Below, piece by piece: positions 44,254 to 53,278 of a stretch of DNA of 64,000 bases. Each line of letters starts with the position of its first letter. Position 1 is the first letter of the stretch. Made by a program: the position numbers and the translations under genes. The notes beneath the pieces are model-generated. The model searched no databases. It worked only from the letters and a program-made list of their open reading frames with translations, and was not told the origin of the DNA. This DNA is from Thermomicrobiales bacterium (GTDB lineage: Bacteria; Chloroflexota; Chloroflexia; Thermomicrobiales; UBA6265), in NCBI GenBank assembly GCA_041390825.1, contig JAWKPF010000022.1, positions 10,568 to 74,567 on the forward strand, given 5' to 3'.

Positions 44254-46266
44254 ATGGGTATATCGACAGATCTCGCGAAGGAACGAGTGAACCGGCGGAC
44301 GATGATCAAGGGCGCCGCGGGTGTCACCGCAACAGGCGCCGCGTTGGGCATCGGCGCACGTATGGGCGACAACGGCGTCAAGGCAAGTTCGCTTCAGGAG
44401 AGTGTCGAAGCCATCGCCGAAGCGCGAGGGCTTACACCGCAAGATGTTCAGGCGGCGCTCAAGACGTTTGTCCCGAGCGGTGTGCACGACGATTTCCTGA
44501 TCTTTAGCTCTGGCGGTCAGTCTGGTCAGGTGCTGGTAATCGGCGTTCCGTCGATGCGCCTGCTCAAAGTCATCGCCGTCTTCGCTCCCGAGCCATGGCA
44601 GGGCTTTGGGTTCTCGACCGAGACCCAGGAAGTCCTCGCCCAGGGCGCGGTCAACGGCCAGGTGCTGACCTATGGCGACACGCACCACCCCGGCCTCAGC
44701 GAGACCGAAGGCGAGTACGACGGACAGTGGCTTTTCATCAATGACAAGTCGAATGCCCGTATCGGCGTGATCGACCTGCGCGACTTCGAGACCAAGCAGA
44801 TCGTCAAGAACCCGCACATCATCAGCAACCACGGCGGAACGTTCGTGACGCCGAACACCGAGTACATCATCGACGGTTCGCAATACGCGACTCCGCACTC
44901 GTGGGCGTATGCGCCGCTCGAGAATTATGCGGATGAGTACCGCGGCGCAATGACCTTCTGGAAGTTCGACCGCGATGCGGGCCGAATCGTTCCGGATCAG
45001 TCGTTCTCCGTCGAGCTTCCGCCGTATTGGAACGACCTCGCCGATGCCGGCAAGGGTCCGAGCATGGGCTGGATGTTCTCGAACACCTTCAACACCGAGA
45101 TGTCCTTCGGCACCGGCGGTGGCGATCTGCCCCCGGTTGAGGTCGGCGCATCGCAGCGCGATATGGACTACCTGACCGTCATCAACTGGGAGAAGGCGGC
45201 GGAAGTCGTGGCGGCGGGCAAGTCCGAGGACATGAATGGGATGCAGATGATCCCGATGTCCGTGGCCGTCGAGGAAGGCTTGCTGTGGCAAGTCCCCGAG
45301 CCGAAGAGCCCGCACGGCGCCGATGTCACCCCGGACGGGAAGTACATCGTCGTCTCGGGCAAGCTCGATCCGCATGTGACCGTCTATAGCTTCGAGAAGA
45401 TCCAGAAAGCGATCGCCGACGGGAACTACGAGCCGGATGCGTTCGGTGTTCCGGTGCTCGACTTCGAGTCTTGTGTCGAAGCCCAGGTGGAGCTCGGTCT
45501 TGGGCCCCTCCACACGCAGTTCGACGACAAGGGCTTTGCCTACACCAGCCTCTTCCTCGACAGCGGTATCGCGCGGTGGAAGGTTGGCGGAGAAGGAGTC
45601 GAAGACGGCTGGACGCTGGTCGACATGATTCCGATGCAATACAACACCGGCCACATCTGCGTCGCAGAGGGTGACACCGTTTCCCCGGCCGGGCATTACA
45701 TGATCGGCATGAACAAGTGGGCGCTCGATCGCTTCCACCCGGTGGGACCGCTGCTGCCCCAGAACTTCCAGTTGATCGACATCAGTGGCGAGCAGCTGGA
45801 ACTGATCTACGACATGCCGATTGGCATCGGCGAGCCGCACTACGTCCAGATGATCAAGTCGGAGCGCCTCGAGAACATCTGGGAGGTCTATCCGGAGGTC
45901 GGCTGGAACACGATGACGCAATCGCCGTCGGACGTTGCCGCCCAGATTGGCGAAGAGCGGATCGAGCGAGATGGCAGCAATGTCACCGTCTACATGACGT
46001 CGATTCGCAGCACGATCCGGCCCGACTTCATCGACATCAAGGTGGGTGACACCGTCACAATGAACATCACCAATGTCGAGATGGCGCTGGATGCCACGCA
46101 CGGGTTCGTGATGCCTGGTCAGAACATCAACCTGAGCATCGAGCCGGGAGAGACGACATCGGTCACCTTTGTCGCCGACACACCGGGAACCTACCCGTAC
46201 TACTGCACCGAGTTCTGCTCGGCCCTGCACCTCGAAATGATGGGCTACATGCTGGTTAGCCCGTAG
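44254..46266 (+). CDS. nosZ: nitrous oxide reductase (clade II-like)
   Basis: 670 aa. Reduces N2O to N2 in the periplasmic space with CuA and CuZ centres. The seven-blade propeller carries CuZ ligands: GDTHHPGLS (His144, His145), SNHGGTF, PHGADVTPDG, LHTQFDDKG, TGHICVAEGD and GEPHYVQ. The C-terminal cupredoxin CuA domain has CTEFCSALHLEM (Cys651, Cys655, His659, Met662) preceded by THGFVMPGQ. The E/F form of the CuA loop and the following membrane protein gene resemble clade II. The N-terminus nevertheless has a Tat-like VNRRTMIKGAAGVTATGAALG. First gene of a nos operon. Confidence 0.95.
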   Translation: MGISTDLAKERVNRRTMIKGAAGVTATGAALGIGARMGDNGVKASSLQESVEAIAEARGLTPQDVQAALKTFVPSGVHDDFLIFSSGGQSGQVLVIGVPSMRLLKVIAVFAPEPWQGFGFSTETQEVLAQGAVNGQVLTYGDTHHPGLSETEGEYDGQWLFINDKSNARIGVIDLRDFETKQIVKNPHIISNHGGTFVTPNTEYIIDGSQYATPHSWAYAPLENYADEYRGAMTFWKFDRDAGRIVPDQSFSVELPPYWNDLADAGKGPSMGWMFSNTFNTEMSFGTGGGDLPPVEVGASQRDMDYLTVINWEKAAEVVAAGKSEDMNGMQMIPMSVAVEEGLLWQVPEPKSPHGADVTPDGKYIVVSGKLDPHVTVYSFEKIQKAIADGNYEPDAFGVPVLDFESCVEAQVELGLGPLHTQFDDKGFAYTSLFLDSGIARWKVGGEGVEDGWTLVDMIPMQYNTGHICVAEGDTVSPAGHYMIGMNKWALDRFHPVGPLLPQNFQLIDISGEQLELIYDMPIGIGEPHYVQMIKSERLENIWEVYPEVGWNTMTQSPSDVAAQIGEERIERDGSNVTVYMTSIRSTIRPDFIDIKVGDTVTMNITNVEMALDATHGFVMPGQNINLSIEPGETTSVTFVADTPGTYPYYCTEFCSALHLEMMGYMLVSP

Positions 46267-46275
46267 TTGCAGCAT

Positions 46276-46303
46276 CGGGCGCCGGCCACCCGGCCGGCGC
46301 CCG
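46276..46303 (+). terminator. very strong hairpin between nosZ and nosB-like gene
   Basis: Perfect 12-bp stem CGGGCGCCGGCC / GGCCGGCGCCCG with ACCC loop, nine bases after the nosZ stop. No T-run follows. It could protect the nosZ message or partly block transcription of the accessory genes. Confidence 0.7.
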
Positions 46304-46355
46304 GTTCAAGAATCGTCTTTGTCCCTCTTGCCGTAGTGCACCAAGGATGCTGAAC

Positions 46356-47027
46356 ATGGCTATTGCCGGAGCTCCTCCTGTCAACGGAACGACAGTTGAC
46401 AAACCGAAACACGCATGGTGGGCAAACGCAGTCGCGCGCGCACGCGCGACATGGATTCAGATCCCGATCCTGATCGCCTCCGCCGCCCTCCTGATTGCAT
46501 CGATCTTCTTCGCCTACTGGAACATTGTGCTTCGCGCACCGCAGTACCCCAAGGGTCTCTCGGTCGATGTCTACGTGAACAAGCTCGAAGACATGCGCTC
46601 GGTGCGAGAGGTCGACGGGCTCAACCACTACATCGGAATGATCAAGCTCACCGATGCCGCCTCGATCGAGCGCATGATCTCGGTCTACGCTCTGGGCATC
46701 ATGGCGATTCTGGCGGTCGTTTCCGTCTTCCTTCCCGGTTGGTGGCGACTGCTGGCCAGGCTTCCGATCGTGCTCTATCCGGTCGTGTTCGTAGCCGATC
46801 TCTTTGGATGGCTCTACTACGCGGGGAACAATCTCGATCCCACCGCCGCCCTGAGCAGCTCTATCAGCGAGTTCACCCCGCGCATCTTCGGCGAAGGCGT
46901 GATCGGTCAGTTCACGACGAAAGCGACGTTCGAGACTGGATTCTGGCTCGCAGTTGCGGCCGCTCTGCTCGCGCTGGTCGCAATCGTGCTGGACTGGAGG
47001 GCTAGGCGCCATGCGCCGGTCGCCTAG
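46356..47027 (+). CDS. membrane protein of the nos cluster (NosB-like)
   Basis: 223 aa from ATG 46356 with AAGGA eight bases upstream; ATG 46347 is nine bases earlier. About four hydrophobic segments (near 30-55, 105-125, 130-160 and 195-215) with a conserved-looking loop YPKGLSVDVYVNKLEDMRSVREVDGLNHYIGM. A membrane protein at this place, between nosZ and nosD, is a hallmark of clade II nos clusters, where it is called NosB. The function is not established. The stop overlaps nosD by 17 bp. Confidence 0.75.
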   Translation: MAIAGAPPVNGTTVDKPKHAWWANAVARARATWIQIPILIASAALLIASIFFAYWNIVLRAPQYPKGLSVDVYVNKLEDMRSVREVDGLNHYIGMIKLTDAASIERMISVYALGIMAILAVVSVFLPGWWRLLARLPIVLYPVVFVADLFGWLYYAGNNLDPTAALSSSISEFTPRIFGEGVIGQFTTKATFETGFWLAVAAALLALVAIVLDWRARRHAPVA

Positions 47028-48501
47028 CGCCAGCGCTGCCCGGTGGTTGCTCCTGGGTCTGCTTCCAGCGCTTCTCCTCATCTCCTTCGCGGCCGCGCCG
47101 AATGCCGACGCGCGCCAGGAGTCCAATCAAACAGCTGACATCGTTGTTTGCAGCGACTGCGACGTAACGACGATCGCAGAAGCGATCCAGCTCGCCAAGG
47201 ACGGGGATCGCATCGAGGTGCGCGGAGGGGTCTTTCCAGGTGGACTGACCATCGATACCTCGATCGAGCTCATCGGGGTCGACGACCCTGTTATCGACGG
47301 CAACGGCGCGGGCACCCTGGTGCTGGTCACCGCGCCGGACGTCACAATCGATGGATTCACGCTGCGCAACACTGGTTCGAGCCACGACAAGGAAGACAGC
47401 GCTATCCTGGTGGATGCTCCCGGCGCCACTGTGGTCAACAACCGCATCGAGAATGCGCTCTTCGGGATCTATCTTCGCCAGGCTCCCAATTCGGTGATCA
47501 GGAACAATTCGGTCACGGCGCTTTCGGTCGATGTCGCCATGCGAGGAGACGGTATCCGCGTTTGGTACTCGGACGATGTCACCATTGACGGGAACACCGC
47601 AACCGACGGCCGGGACATCATTCTCTGGTATTCGAACGACGCGCTGGTCACCAACAACTCATTCGACCGCAACCGCTATGGCATGCATCTCATGTTCAGC
47701 GACCGTGCGACCATCGAAGAGAACTCGTTCGACAGCAACACCATTGGTCTCTATGTCATGTACAGCCGCGATGTCCGCATCGTCAGCAATTCGCTTTCCA
47801 ACAATGTCGGCGCCACCGGCGGTGGGCTGGGCATGAAGGACGTCGACGGCGCGCTGGTCGAGGGAAACCGGTTTGTCAACAACCAAACTGGCATCCAGAT
47901 CGACACCTCGCCACGCGAACCCAACATCGAGCACTACTTCATCGGAAATGTCATTGCCTTCAATGACATCGGCGTTGCGCTGCAACCCGCAGTGAAAAAC
48001 AACACGTTCATCGACAACGCCTTTATCGACAACACCGAGCATGTGAGCGTGCTTGGGCGCGGCGAGCTCAAGGGAATCTCCTGGGCCGAGGACGGGACAG
48101 GGAACTATTGGAGCGACTATGCGGGCTACGATGCCAATGGCGACGGGATCGGTGACCTCCCCTATGTCTCGCAGCAGTTGTTCGAATCCTTGCTGAGCGA
48201 TCATCCGGAACTGCGGTTGTTTGCCTACAGCCCGGCGTCGATGGCGATCGATTTCGCTGCCAAGGCATTTCCGTCGTTTCGGCCAGCCGTCCGGTTCGAG
48301 GATCCATACCCGCTGATGAGCGCGACGGCCTCTCCCTATCTCCCGCCAATCGATGGGGAATCCGAATCCCGTCGCGTCGTCCTGGGGGTCTCAGGCGTCG
48401 TGGCTCTTGGCGCGGCGCTGGCTGGCGCGCATCATGTGCGCCGTCGTCGTCACTTCGATCCCATTGCAGCCGTCCCCAACCATGAGGTGAAATCGGCATG
48501 A
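47011..48501 (+). CDS. nosD: nitrous oxide reductase maturation protein NosD
   Basis: 496 aa from ATG 47011 (GGAGGG upstream). Signal peptide at about residues 10-35, then a parallel beta-helix of CASH/periplasmic copper-binding type, with recurring VxNNxFxxNxxGIxL-like turns (SDDVTIDGNT, FDRNRYGMHLMFSDRATIEENSF). The maturation-specific end is DGTGNYWSDYAGYDANGDGIGDLPY, followed by a C-terminal transmembrane segment (RRVVLGVSGVVALGAALAG) and a short basic tail. NosD works with NosF and NosY in sulfur/copper delivery for CuZ assembly. Confidence 0.93.
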   Translation: MRRSPSASAARWLLLGLLPALLLISFAAAPNADARQESNQTADIVVCSDCDVTTIAEAIQLAKDGDRIEVRGGVFPGGLTIDTSIELIGVDDPVIDGNGAGTLVLVTAPDVTIDGFTLRNTGSSHDKEDSAILVDAPGATVVNNRIENALFGIYLRQAPNSVIRNNSVTALSVDVAMRGDGIRVWYSDDVTIDGNTATDGRDIILWYSNDALVTNNSFDRNRYGMHLMFSDRATIEENSFDSNTIGLYVMYSRDVRIVSNSLSNNVGATGGGLGMKDVDGALVEGNRFVNNQTGIQIDTSPREPNIEHYFIGNVIAFNDIGVALQPAVKNNTFIDNAFIDNTEHVSVLGRGELKGISWAEDGTGNYWSDYAGYDANGDGIGDLPYVSQQLFESLLSDHPELRLFAYSPASMAIDFAAKAFPSFRPAVRFEDPYPLMSATASPYLPPIDGESESRRVVLGVSGVVALGAALAGAHHVRRRRHFDPIAAVPNHEVKSA

Positions 48502-49406
48502 GCATCGAGCGAAACTCCGAAATGGGAAGCGTTTCCAACATCTCGGTCCAGAATGTCTCCAAGTTCTACGGCCAGTTTCCGGCGCTCGACAAGATTTCAT
48601 TCGAAGTCGGCGCTGGCGAGTCCGCTGCCCTTTGGGGACCGAACGGTGCTGGCAAGACCACCATCATGCGCTGTTTGCTCGGTCTGTCGAAGTACGAGGG
48701 CAGGATCGCCATCGCCGGGTACGATCCGGTGGCGCAGGGGCAGCTCGCCAGAAGCGTCATTGGTTACGTGCCGCAGGACCTGCCCGTGCAACCGATGACC
48801 ATTGGCGAGATGGTCGCGTTCATCGCCAAGCTCAAGCGGGCTCCTTTGGACGAGTCGCTCGGCCGCCTCGCACTGCTGGGACTCGAGAAGGAAGCGAACA
48901 AAGAGATTCGCGCGCTTTCCGGCGGCATGAAGCAACGTCTCGCGCTTGCGCTTGCGCTCATCGGCAACCCGTCCATCTTGCTGTTGGACGAGCCGACCGC
49001 CAGTCTGGACGCCAAGGGGCGTGCCGACCTCTTGCAACTCCTTCACGGCCTGAAACGTGACGGCATGACGCTGATCTTCTCTTCGCATCGCCCTGAGGAT
49101 GTCCTGGCGCTTGCCGACCGCATTCTCATGCTCGATGGGGGTGTGCTCACGGAAGAACGCGCACCACGAGAGTTCAAGGAGACGCTCGAAAGCGAATCGC
49201 GGCTCGTCGTCTTCCTGCGCAACGGGCATATGCAGGTGGCGCTCGACACGCTGACCGAGATGGGTCTCAAGGGGTCGGGTGAAGGCAAGGTCGTTTCGGT
49301 GCCGATTCGCGTCGATCAAAAAGCCCTCGTCCTTTCGGCCATGACGCGAAATGGCGTAGATATCGAAGACTTCGATTGGGAGCAGTACGCATGGACAGAG
49401 CAATAG
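48498..49406 (+). CDS. nosF: NosF-type ABC transporter ATP-binding protein
   Basis: 302 aa. ABC domain with Walker A GPNGAGKTTIM near residues 47-57, Q-loop VIGYVPQDLPV, signature LSGGMKQRLALALAL, Walker B ILLLDEPTASLD and H-loop SSHRPED, plus a C-terminal extension. It partners NosY in the membrane and NosD outside to supply the NosZ CuZ site. ATGA overlap with nosD; its own end overlaps nosY by 16 bp. Confidence 0.92.
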   Translation: MSIERNSEMGSVSNISVQNVSKFYGQFPALDKISFEVGAGESAALWGPNGAGKTTIMRCLLGLSKYEGRIAIAGYDPVAQGQLARSVIGYVPQDLPVQPMTIGEMVAFIAKLKRAPLDESLGRLALLGLEKEANKEIRALSGGMKQRLALALALIGNPSILLLDEPTASLDAKGRADLLQLLHGLKRDGMTLIFSSHRPEDVLALADRILMLDGGVLTEERAPREFKETLESESRLVVFLRNGHMQVALDTLTEMGLKGSGEGKVVSVPIRVDQKALVLSAMTRNGVDIEDFDWEQYAWTEQ

Positions 49407-50221
49407 TTGCAGCCATTGCGGCCAAGGAAGCCCGAGTTGGATTGCGCAACCGATGGTTCGCAATCTACACGATTCTCTTTTCGTTGCTCGTTGTCGGCTT
49501 CGTGGCGTTCGCGTTGAGCGGTTCGAGCCTCACCGGCCAGGCCGGCTTCGGCCGCACCTCGGCTGGTCTGCTCAACCTGCTGCTGCTGATGGTTCCACTC
49601 ATTGCGCTCACGATTGGCGCGCAGTTGATCGCGTCAGATCGGGAAGATCGCAGTCTCGACTATCTCCTGGCACAACCCCTGACTTCGCTCGAGGTCTACG
49701 TCGGGAAGTTCATTGGGGCGGCGTTCTCGCTCGTGCTCATGTTGCTCATCGGGTTTGGCGGTGCTGGCGCGGTCATGGCGTTCAAGGGCGGAGCCGGAGG
49801 AGTGGGTGATTTCCTGATGCTGGTGGCGCTCACGCTTCTGCTTGGGTTGGCCATGCTCAGCGTTGGCTACCTGATCTCGAGCTTTTCACGCCAGACGGCT
49901 GCGGCGCTCGGAATCGCGCTCACGATGTGGCTTCTCTTCGTGATCGTGGGGGACCTCGGCATCATGGGGAGCTCGCTCGTGCTGGGAATGAGCCCGGAGG
50001 CGTTGCTGTCCTTCACCGCTGCGAACCCCCTGAATGTCTACAAGCTCGTCAGCGTCGACCTCCTGCACACGTCGCTCGATGTGCTGGGCCCGGCCGGGAT
50101 CTACGCTGTCGACCGGTTCGGCGCGACCTACACCTATCTCATGCTCGCGTTGCTGGCGCTGTGGATCATCGTGCCGCTCCCCATTGGATACTGGCTCTTC
50201 AAGCGAACGGACTTCCAGTGA
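49391..50221 (+). CDS. nosY: NosY-type ABC transporter permease
   Basis: 276 aa from ATG 49391. About six transmembrane segments of the ABC-2 type: ILFSLLVVGFVAFAL, then LLLLMVPLIALTIGAQLIASDREDRSLDYLLAQPLTSLEVYVGKFIGA, the characteristic NosY loop, and further segments to GYWLFKRTDF. Permease for the NosDFY complex. The GTGA overlap at its stop couples it to nosL. Confidence 0.92.
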   Translation: MDRAIVAAIAAKEARVGLRNRWFAIYTILFSLLVVGFVAFALSGSSLTGQAGFGRTSAGLLNLLLLMVPLIALTIGAQLIASDREDRSLDYLLAQPLTSLEVYVGKFIGAAFSLVLMLLIGFGGAGAVMAFKGGAGGVGDFLMLVALTLLLGLAMLSVGYLISSFSRQTAAALGIALTMWLLFVIVGDLGIMGSSLVLGMSPEALLSFTAANPLNVYKLVSVDLLHTSLDVLGPAGIYAVDRFGATYTYLMLALLALWIIVPLPIGYWLFKRTDFQ

Positions 50222-50685
50222 TCACCCGTAGGAACCTCATCCTCGTCGGAGCGTCGCTCCCCCTCGTCCTGACCGCCTGCGGTGGCGACGAAGCATCCGG
50301 GGAAGACCCGCCCTCGATCAAACTTGGTCGCACCGCCTGCGAGCGGTGCGGAATGCTCATCTCAGAAGAGCGTTTCGCGAGCGGTATCGTGGATAGCGAT
50401 GGAAAAGCGGTGGTCTTCGACGATGCCGGCGAAATGGTTGCAACGATCCAGGAAGAAGGCCTGAATGACCGGCGAGCATGGGTGCATGGCTCACCATCGA
50501 TCGAATGGATCGATGCGAAAGCAGCCTGGTATGCCGTGACAATGGAAATTCCGACCCCGATGGGAACCGGAGTGTTTCCATTCGATACGGAGGCCGATGC
50601 AAAAGAGTTTGCCGAGGAGTATGGTGGAGATGTCTACTCCTGGGACGAACTCCTTGCAAATTGGACCCTGGTCCCACTAATGTGA
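50218..50685 (+). CDS. nosL: copper-binding lipoprotein NosL
   Basis: 155 aa from GTG 50218. The lipoprotein signal ends in LTAC (Cys21). The NosL core has TACERCGMLISEERFASGIV (CxxCGM copper site near residues 40-45) and VVFDDAGEMV, with the ending DAKEFAEEYGGDVYSWDEL. NosL delivers Cu(I) to apo-NosZ via the NosDFY complex. GTGA overlap with nosY. Confidence 0.93.
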   Translation: MITRRNLILVGASLPLVLTACGGDEASGEDPPSIKLGRTACERCGMLISEERFASGIVDSDGKAVVFDDAGEMVATIQEEGLNDRRAWVHGSPSIEWIDAKAAWYAVTMEIPTPMGTGVFPFDTEADAKEFAEEYGGDVYSWDELLANWTLVPLM

Positions 50686-50724
50686 ATGCGGGTGTTTGAC
50701 ACGCAGGTCGAGAAAGGGAGGAGT

Positions 50725-51171
50725 ATGCGAAGAGGAGCACTGCTCGCGGTCGTGATGCTATTGGTCATGGCTGGACTCATCGGCGGGTCTGCACATGGAG
50801 TGGCGCTGAACGCCGAGGGAACTGCCTCGCCGGGCGCCTCGCCTGTTGGGTCGCCGTCGGGATCGCCGGTAGCCCTGGTTGGCGATCCAGAAGCCGGGAA
50901 AGCGCTGGCCGCGCAATGCTTGTCGTGCCATTCGGTCGATGGCAGCAAGATGGTGGGTCCGACCTGGAAGGGGTTGTACGGGCACGAAGTCGAGCTCGAG
51001 GATGGCACGAAGGTCATCGCGGATGTGGACTACCTGGTCGAGTCGATCAAGGATCCAAACGCGAAGGTCGTCAAGGACTTCCCGGCCGGCGCGATGCCGC
51101 CCTATGGCGCGATCCTGACCGACGAGAACATCATGGATCTCGTGGCCTATATTCAGTCGCTCGCCGAGTAA
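50725..51171 (+). CDS. monohaem c-type cytochrome (COX2-tail-like)
   Basis: 148 aa from ATG 50725 with GGGAGGAG upstream. N-terminal signal or anchor, a short AS/GSP-rich linker, then a cytochrome c domain with CLSCHS (haem site near residue 70) and axial Met in GAMPPYGAI. The segment KGLYGHEVELEDGTKVIADVDYLVESI resembles the cytochrome c domain fused to subunit II of caa3 oxidases. As the last gene of the nos operon it is a likely electron donor to NosZ. The transcript ends at the terminator at 51199. Confidence 0.88.
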   Translation: MRRGALLAVVMLLVMAGLIGGSAHGVALNAEGTASPGASPVGSPSGSPVALVGDPEAGKALAAQCLSCHSVDGSKMVGPTWKGLYGHEVELEDGTKVIADVDYLVESIKDPNAKVVKDFPAGAMPPYGAILTDENIMDLVAYIQSLAE

Positions 51172-51198
51172 CGGCGCAGTCGTCGTATCGATCGTTCG

Positions 51199-51232
51199 AA
51201 CCATGGGTGCTCGCGGGCGCCCATGGTTTTTC
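51199..51232 (+). terminator. intrinsic terminator of the nos operon
   Basis: ACCATGGGTGC / GCGCCCATGGT-type stem with a short loop, followed directly by TTTTT. It lies 28 bases after the cytochrome gene stop. Confidence 0.9.
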
Positions 51233-51239
51233 TCTTGCC

Positions 51240-51258
51240 GAGAAGGCGGTGCCTTCTC
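51240..51258. repeat. perfect 8-3-8 palindrome in the proS upstream region
   Basis: GAGAAGGC-GGT-GCCTTCTC, eight bases after the nos terminator. No T-run follows. It could be the 5' hairpin of the proS leader or an operator. The rest of the 260-bp gap 51172-51431 shows no T-box sequence and no tRNA. Confidence 0.6.
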
Positions 51259-51431
51259 GCGTGCGTTCCTTCCGTTTGTATTGTCTGGCTTGCTGTCAGG
51301 AGTGCTTTCTTCACTGATCGAGAACGGAGGAGACGAACCCCCGCAACTCCACGTGACACAGGGAAGTAGAATTGGCAGTTGTTCGACTTCCCATTGGTCG
51401 GAATTGCTGGGAGTAAGGGGTCAGATCAACC

Positions 51432-53195
51432 GTGCGAATGTCACACCTGTTCGGGCGAACGTTGCGGGCAGCGCCGAACGATGTCGAGATCGTCAGTCAT
51501 CAGCTGATGCTCCGCGCGGCGATGATTCGCCCGCTCGGCTCCGGCCTCATCAGCTTGCTCCCGCTCGGCTTTCGGGTGGTGACCAAGGTCGAGCAGATCA
51601 TCCGCGAGGAAATGGATGCCATCGGCGGCCAGGAGTTGCTGATGCCGGTCGTCCATCCGGCCGACATCTGGCGGGAATCCGGCCGCTACGACCAGATTGG
51701 TCCGGAGATGGCTCGTTTCAAGGACCGCGCCGAGCGAGACATGGTGCTTGCGCTCACACATGAGGAAGTCATCACCGATATCGCTCGCACAGAGATCAGT
51801 TCCTACAAGCAGCTGCCGATCATCGCGTACCACATCCAGACGAAGTTCCGGGACGAACCGCGTTCGCGTGGTGGCCTCATCCGCGTGCGCGAGTTCACCA
51901 TGAAGGACTCGTACAGCTTCGATCTGGATGAAGCGGGACTCGATCATTCCTACCGGTTGCACTGGAAAGCGTATGACCGCATCTTCCGCCGGATCGGACT
52001 GAAGTTCATGGTGGTCAGCGCAGATGTCGGCATGATGGGCGGCTCAGCGTCGCACGAATTCATGGCGTTCTCCGAGAACGGCGAGGACACGATTCTGCAC
52101 TGCAATCAGTGTGGATATGCCGCCAATCGAGAGGTGGCCAAGTTCCAGCGCGATGCCCCATCGACAGAAGCCCTCCTGGCGATGGAAGATGTCGAGACCC
52201 CCAATACGACCACCATTCAGATGCTGGCGGACTTCCTCGATGTGCCAACCTCGCGAACGGCCAAGGCCGTTTTCTACAAAGGGGCGTCCGGCCGATTCAT
52301 CTTTGCGGTCATTCGAGGTGACCTCGATGTGAACGAGACCACGCTGCGCAATGCAAGTGGCGAGCGGACTCTGACACCCGCGACAGTCGAAGAAATCCAT
52401 GCTGTCGGGGCCGAACCTGGATATGGGTCGCCAGTCGGTGTGCGCGATGCATTCATCGTCGTGGATGAGTCGATCCGTGACTCGCCCAATCTTGTTGCTG
52501 GCGCGAACCGCGTTGGTTGGCACACACGAAACGTCAACCTTGGGCGCGATTTTCAGGCCGATGTGGTGGCCGATATCGCCACCGCTGAGGCAGGCTATCC
52601 CTGCCCGCAATGCGGTAGCCCGCTCGAGGCGGACCGCGCGATCGAGGTGGGCAACATTTTCAAGCTCGGTACCCGCTACAGCGAAAAACTCGGTGCGACC
52701 TACCTCGACGCCAATGGTGACTCACACCCGATCGTCATGGGCTCGTATGGAATCGGGAGTGGCCGTAACGCCGCGACCGTGGTGGAGCAGCGCCACGATG
52801 ACAAGGGCATCATCTGGCCCATCAGCATCGCGCCGTACCACGTTTCTCTCGTGGAGATTCCCGCTCCGGACGATCCACGTCCGAAGGAAGTCGCGGAACG
52901 GTTGTATGCGGAGCTCGAAGAGATCGGCATCGAGGTCCTTTACGACGACCGCGATGAGCGGCCGGGCGTGAAGTTCAACGACGCTGACCTCATCGGCAAT
53001 CCGCTTCGTGTTGCCGTAAGCGCGCGAAACCTAGCCAACGACCAGATCGAACTGAAGTTGCGCAAGGAGAAGGACGCGATTTTCGTCCCGCTCGATCAGG
53101 CGGTGGCCGAGATTGCCCGCCTCCTTGCGGAAATTACACAGGATGAAATCAGCGAGTTCGGACTCGACCTCGAATTCGCCGAACCGTCCTTGTAG
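51432..53195 (+). CDS. proS: prolyl-tRNA synthetase
   Basis: 587 aa from GTG 51432 (ATG 51438 two codons later). Class II synthetase that charges tRNA-Pro. The N-terminal catalytic part has MRMSHLFGRTLRAAP, ASGLISLLPLG-type and REFTMKDSYSFDLDEAG. The inserted editing (YbaK-like) domain lies at about 230-400. Then come VMGSYGIGSGRNAATVVEQRHDDKGIIWP (motif 3 region) and the anticodon-binding domain (VEIPAPDDPRPKEVAERLY, LYDDRDERPGVKFNDADLIG). Full bacterial-type (E. coli-like) architecture. Confidence 0.97.
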   Translation: MRMSHLFGRTLRAAPNDVEIVSHQLMLRAAMIRPLGSGLISLLPLGFRVVTKVEQIIREEMDAIGGQELLMPVVHPADIWRESGRYDQIGPEMARFKDRAERDMVLALTHEEVITDIARTEISSYKQLPIIAYHIQTKFRDEPRSRGGLIRVREFTMKDSYSFDLDEAGLDHSYRLHWKAYDRIFRRIGLKFMVVSADVGMMGGSASHEFMAFSENGEDTILHCNQCGYAANREVAKFQRDAPSTEALLAMEDVETPNTTTIQMLADFLDVPTSRTAKAVFYKGASGRFIFAVIRGDLDVNETTLRNASGERTLTPATVEEIHAVGAEPGYGSPVGVRDAFIVVDESIRDSPNLVAGANRVGWHTRNVNLGRDFQADVVADIATAEAGYPCPQCGSPLEADRAIEVGNIFKLGTRYSEKLGATYLDANGDSHPIVMGSYGIGSGRNAATVVEQRHDDKGIIWPISIAPYHVSLVEIPAPDDPRPKEVAERLYAELEEIGIEVLYDDRDERPGVKFNDADLIGNPLRVAVSARNLANDQIELKLRKEKDAIFVPLDQAVAEIARLLAEITQDEISEFGLDLEFAEPSL

Positions 53196-53278
53196 CTTTG
53201 GGTCGGTGAACAGGCCAACAAGCGTCCCCGGGACAAGCGTTGCGGGAACGAGCGGCAATGCGCTCGTTCCGCTTCTCG

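Noticed and set aside
44080..46275. 731-aa open frame antisense to nosZ
   Set aside because: Mirror of a strongly biased high-GC gene; nosZ on the plus strand has all copper-site motifs.
51259..51431. Possible T-box leader before proS
   Set aside because: No GGTGG-N-ACC core, no stem I motifs and no tRNA-like sequence were found in the gap.
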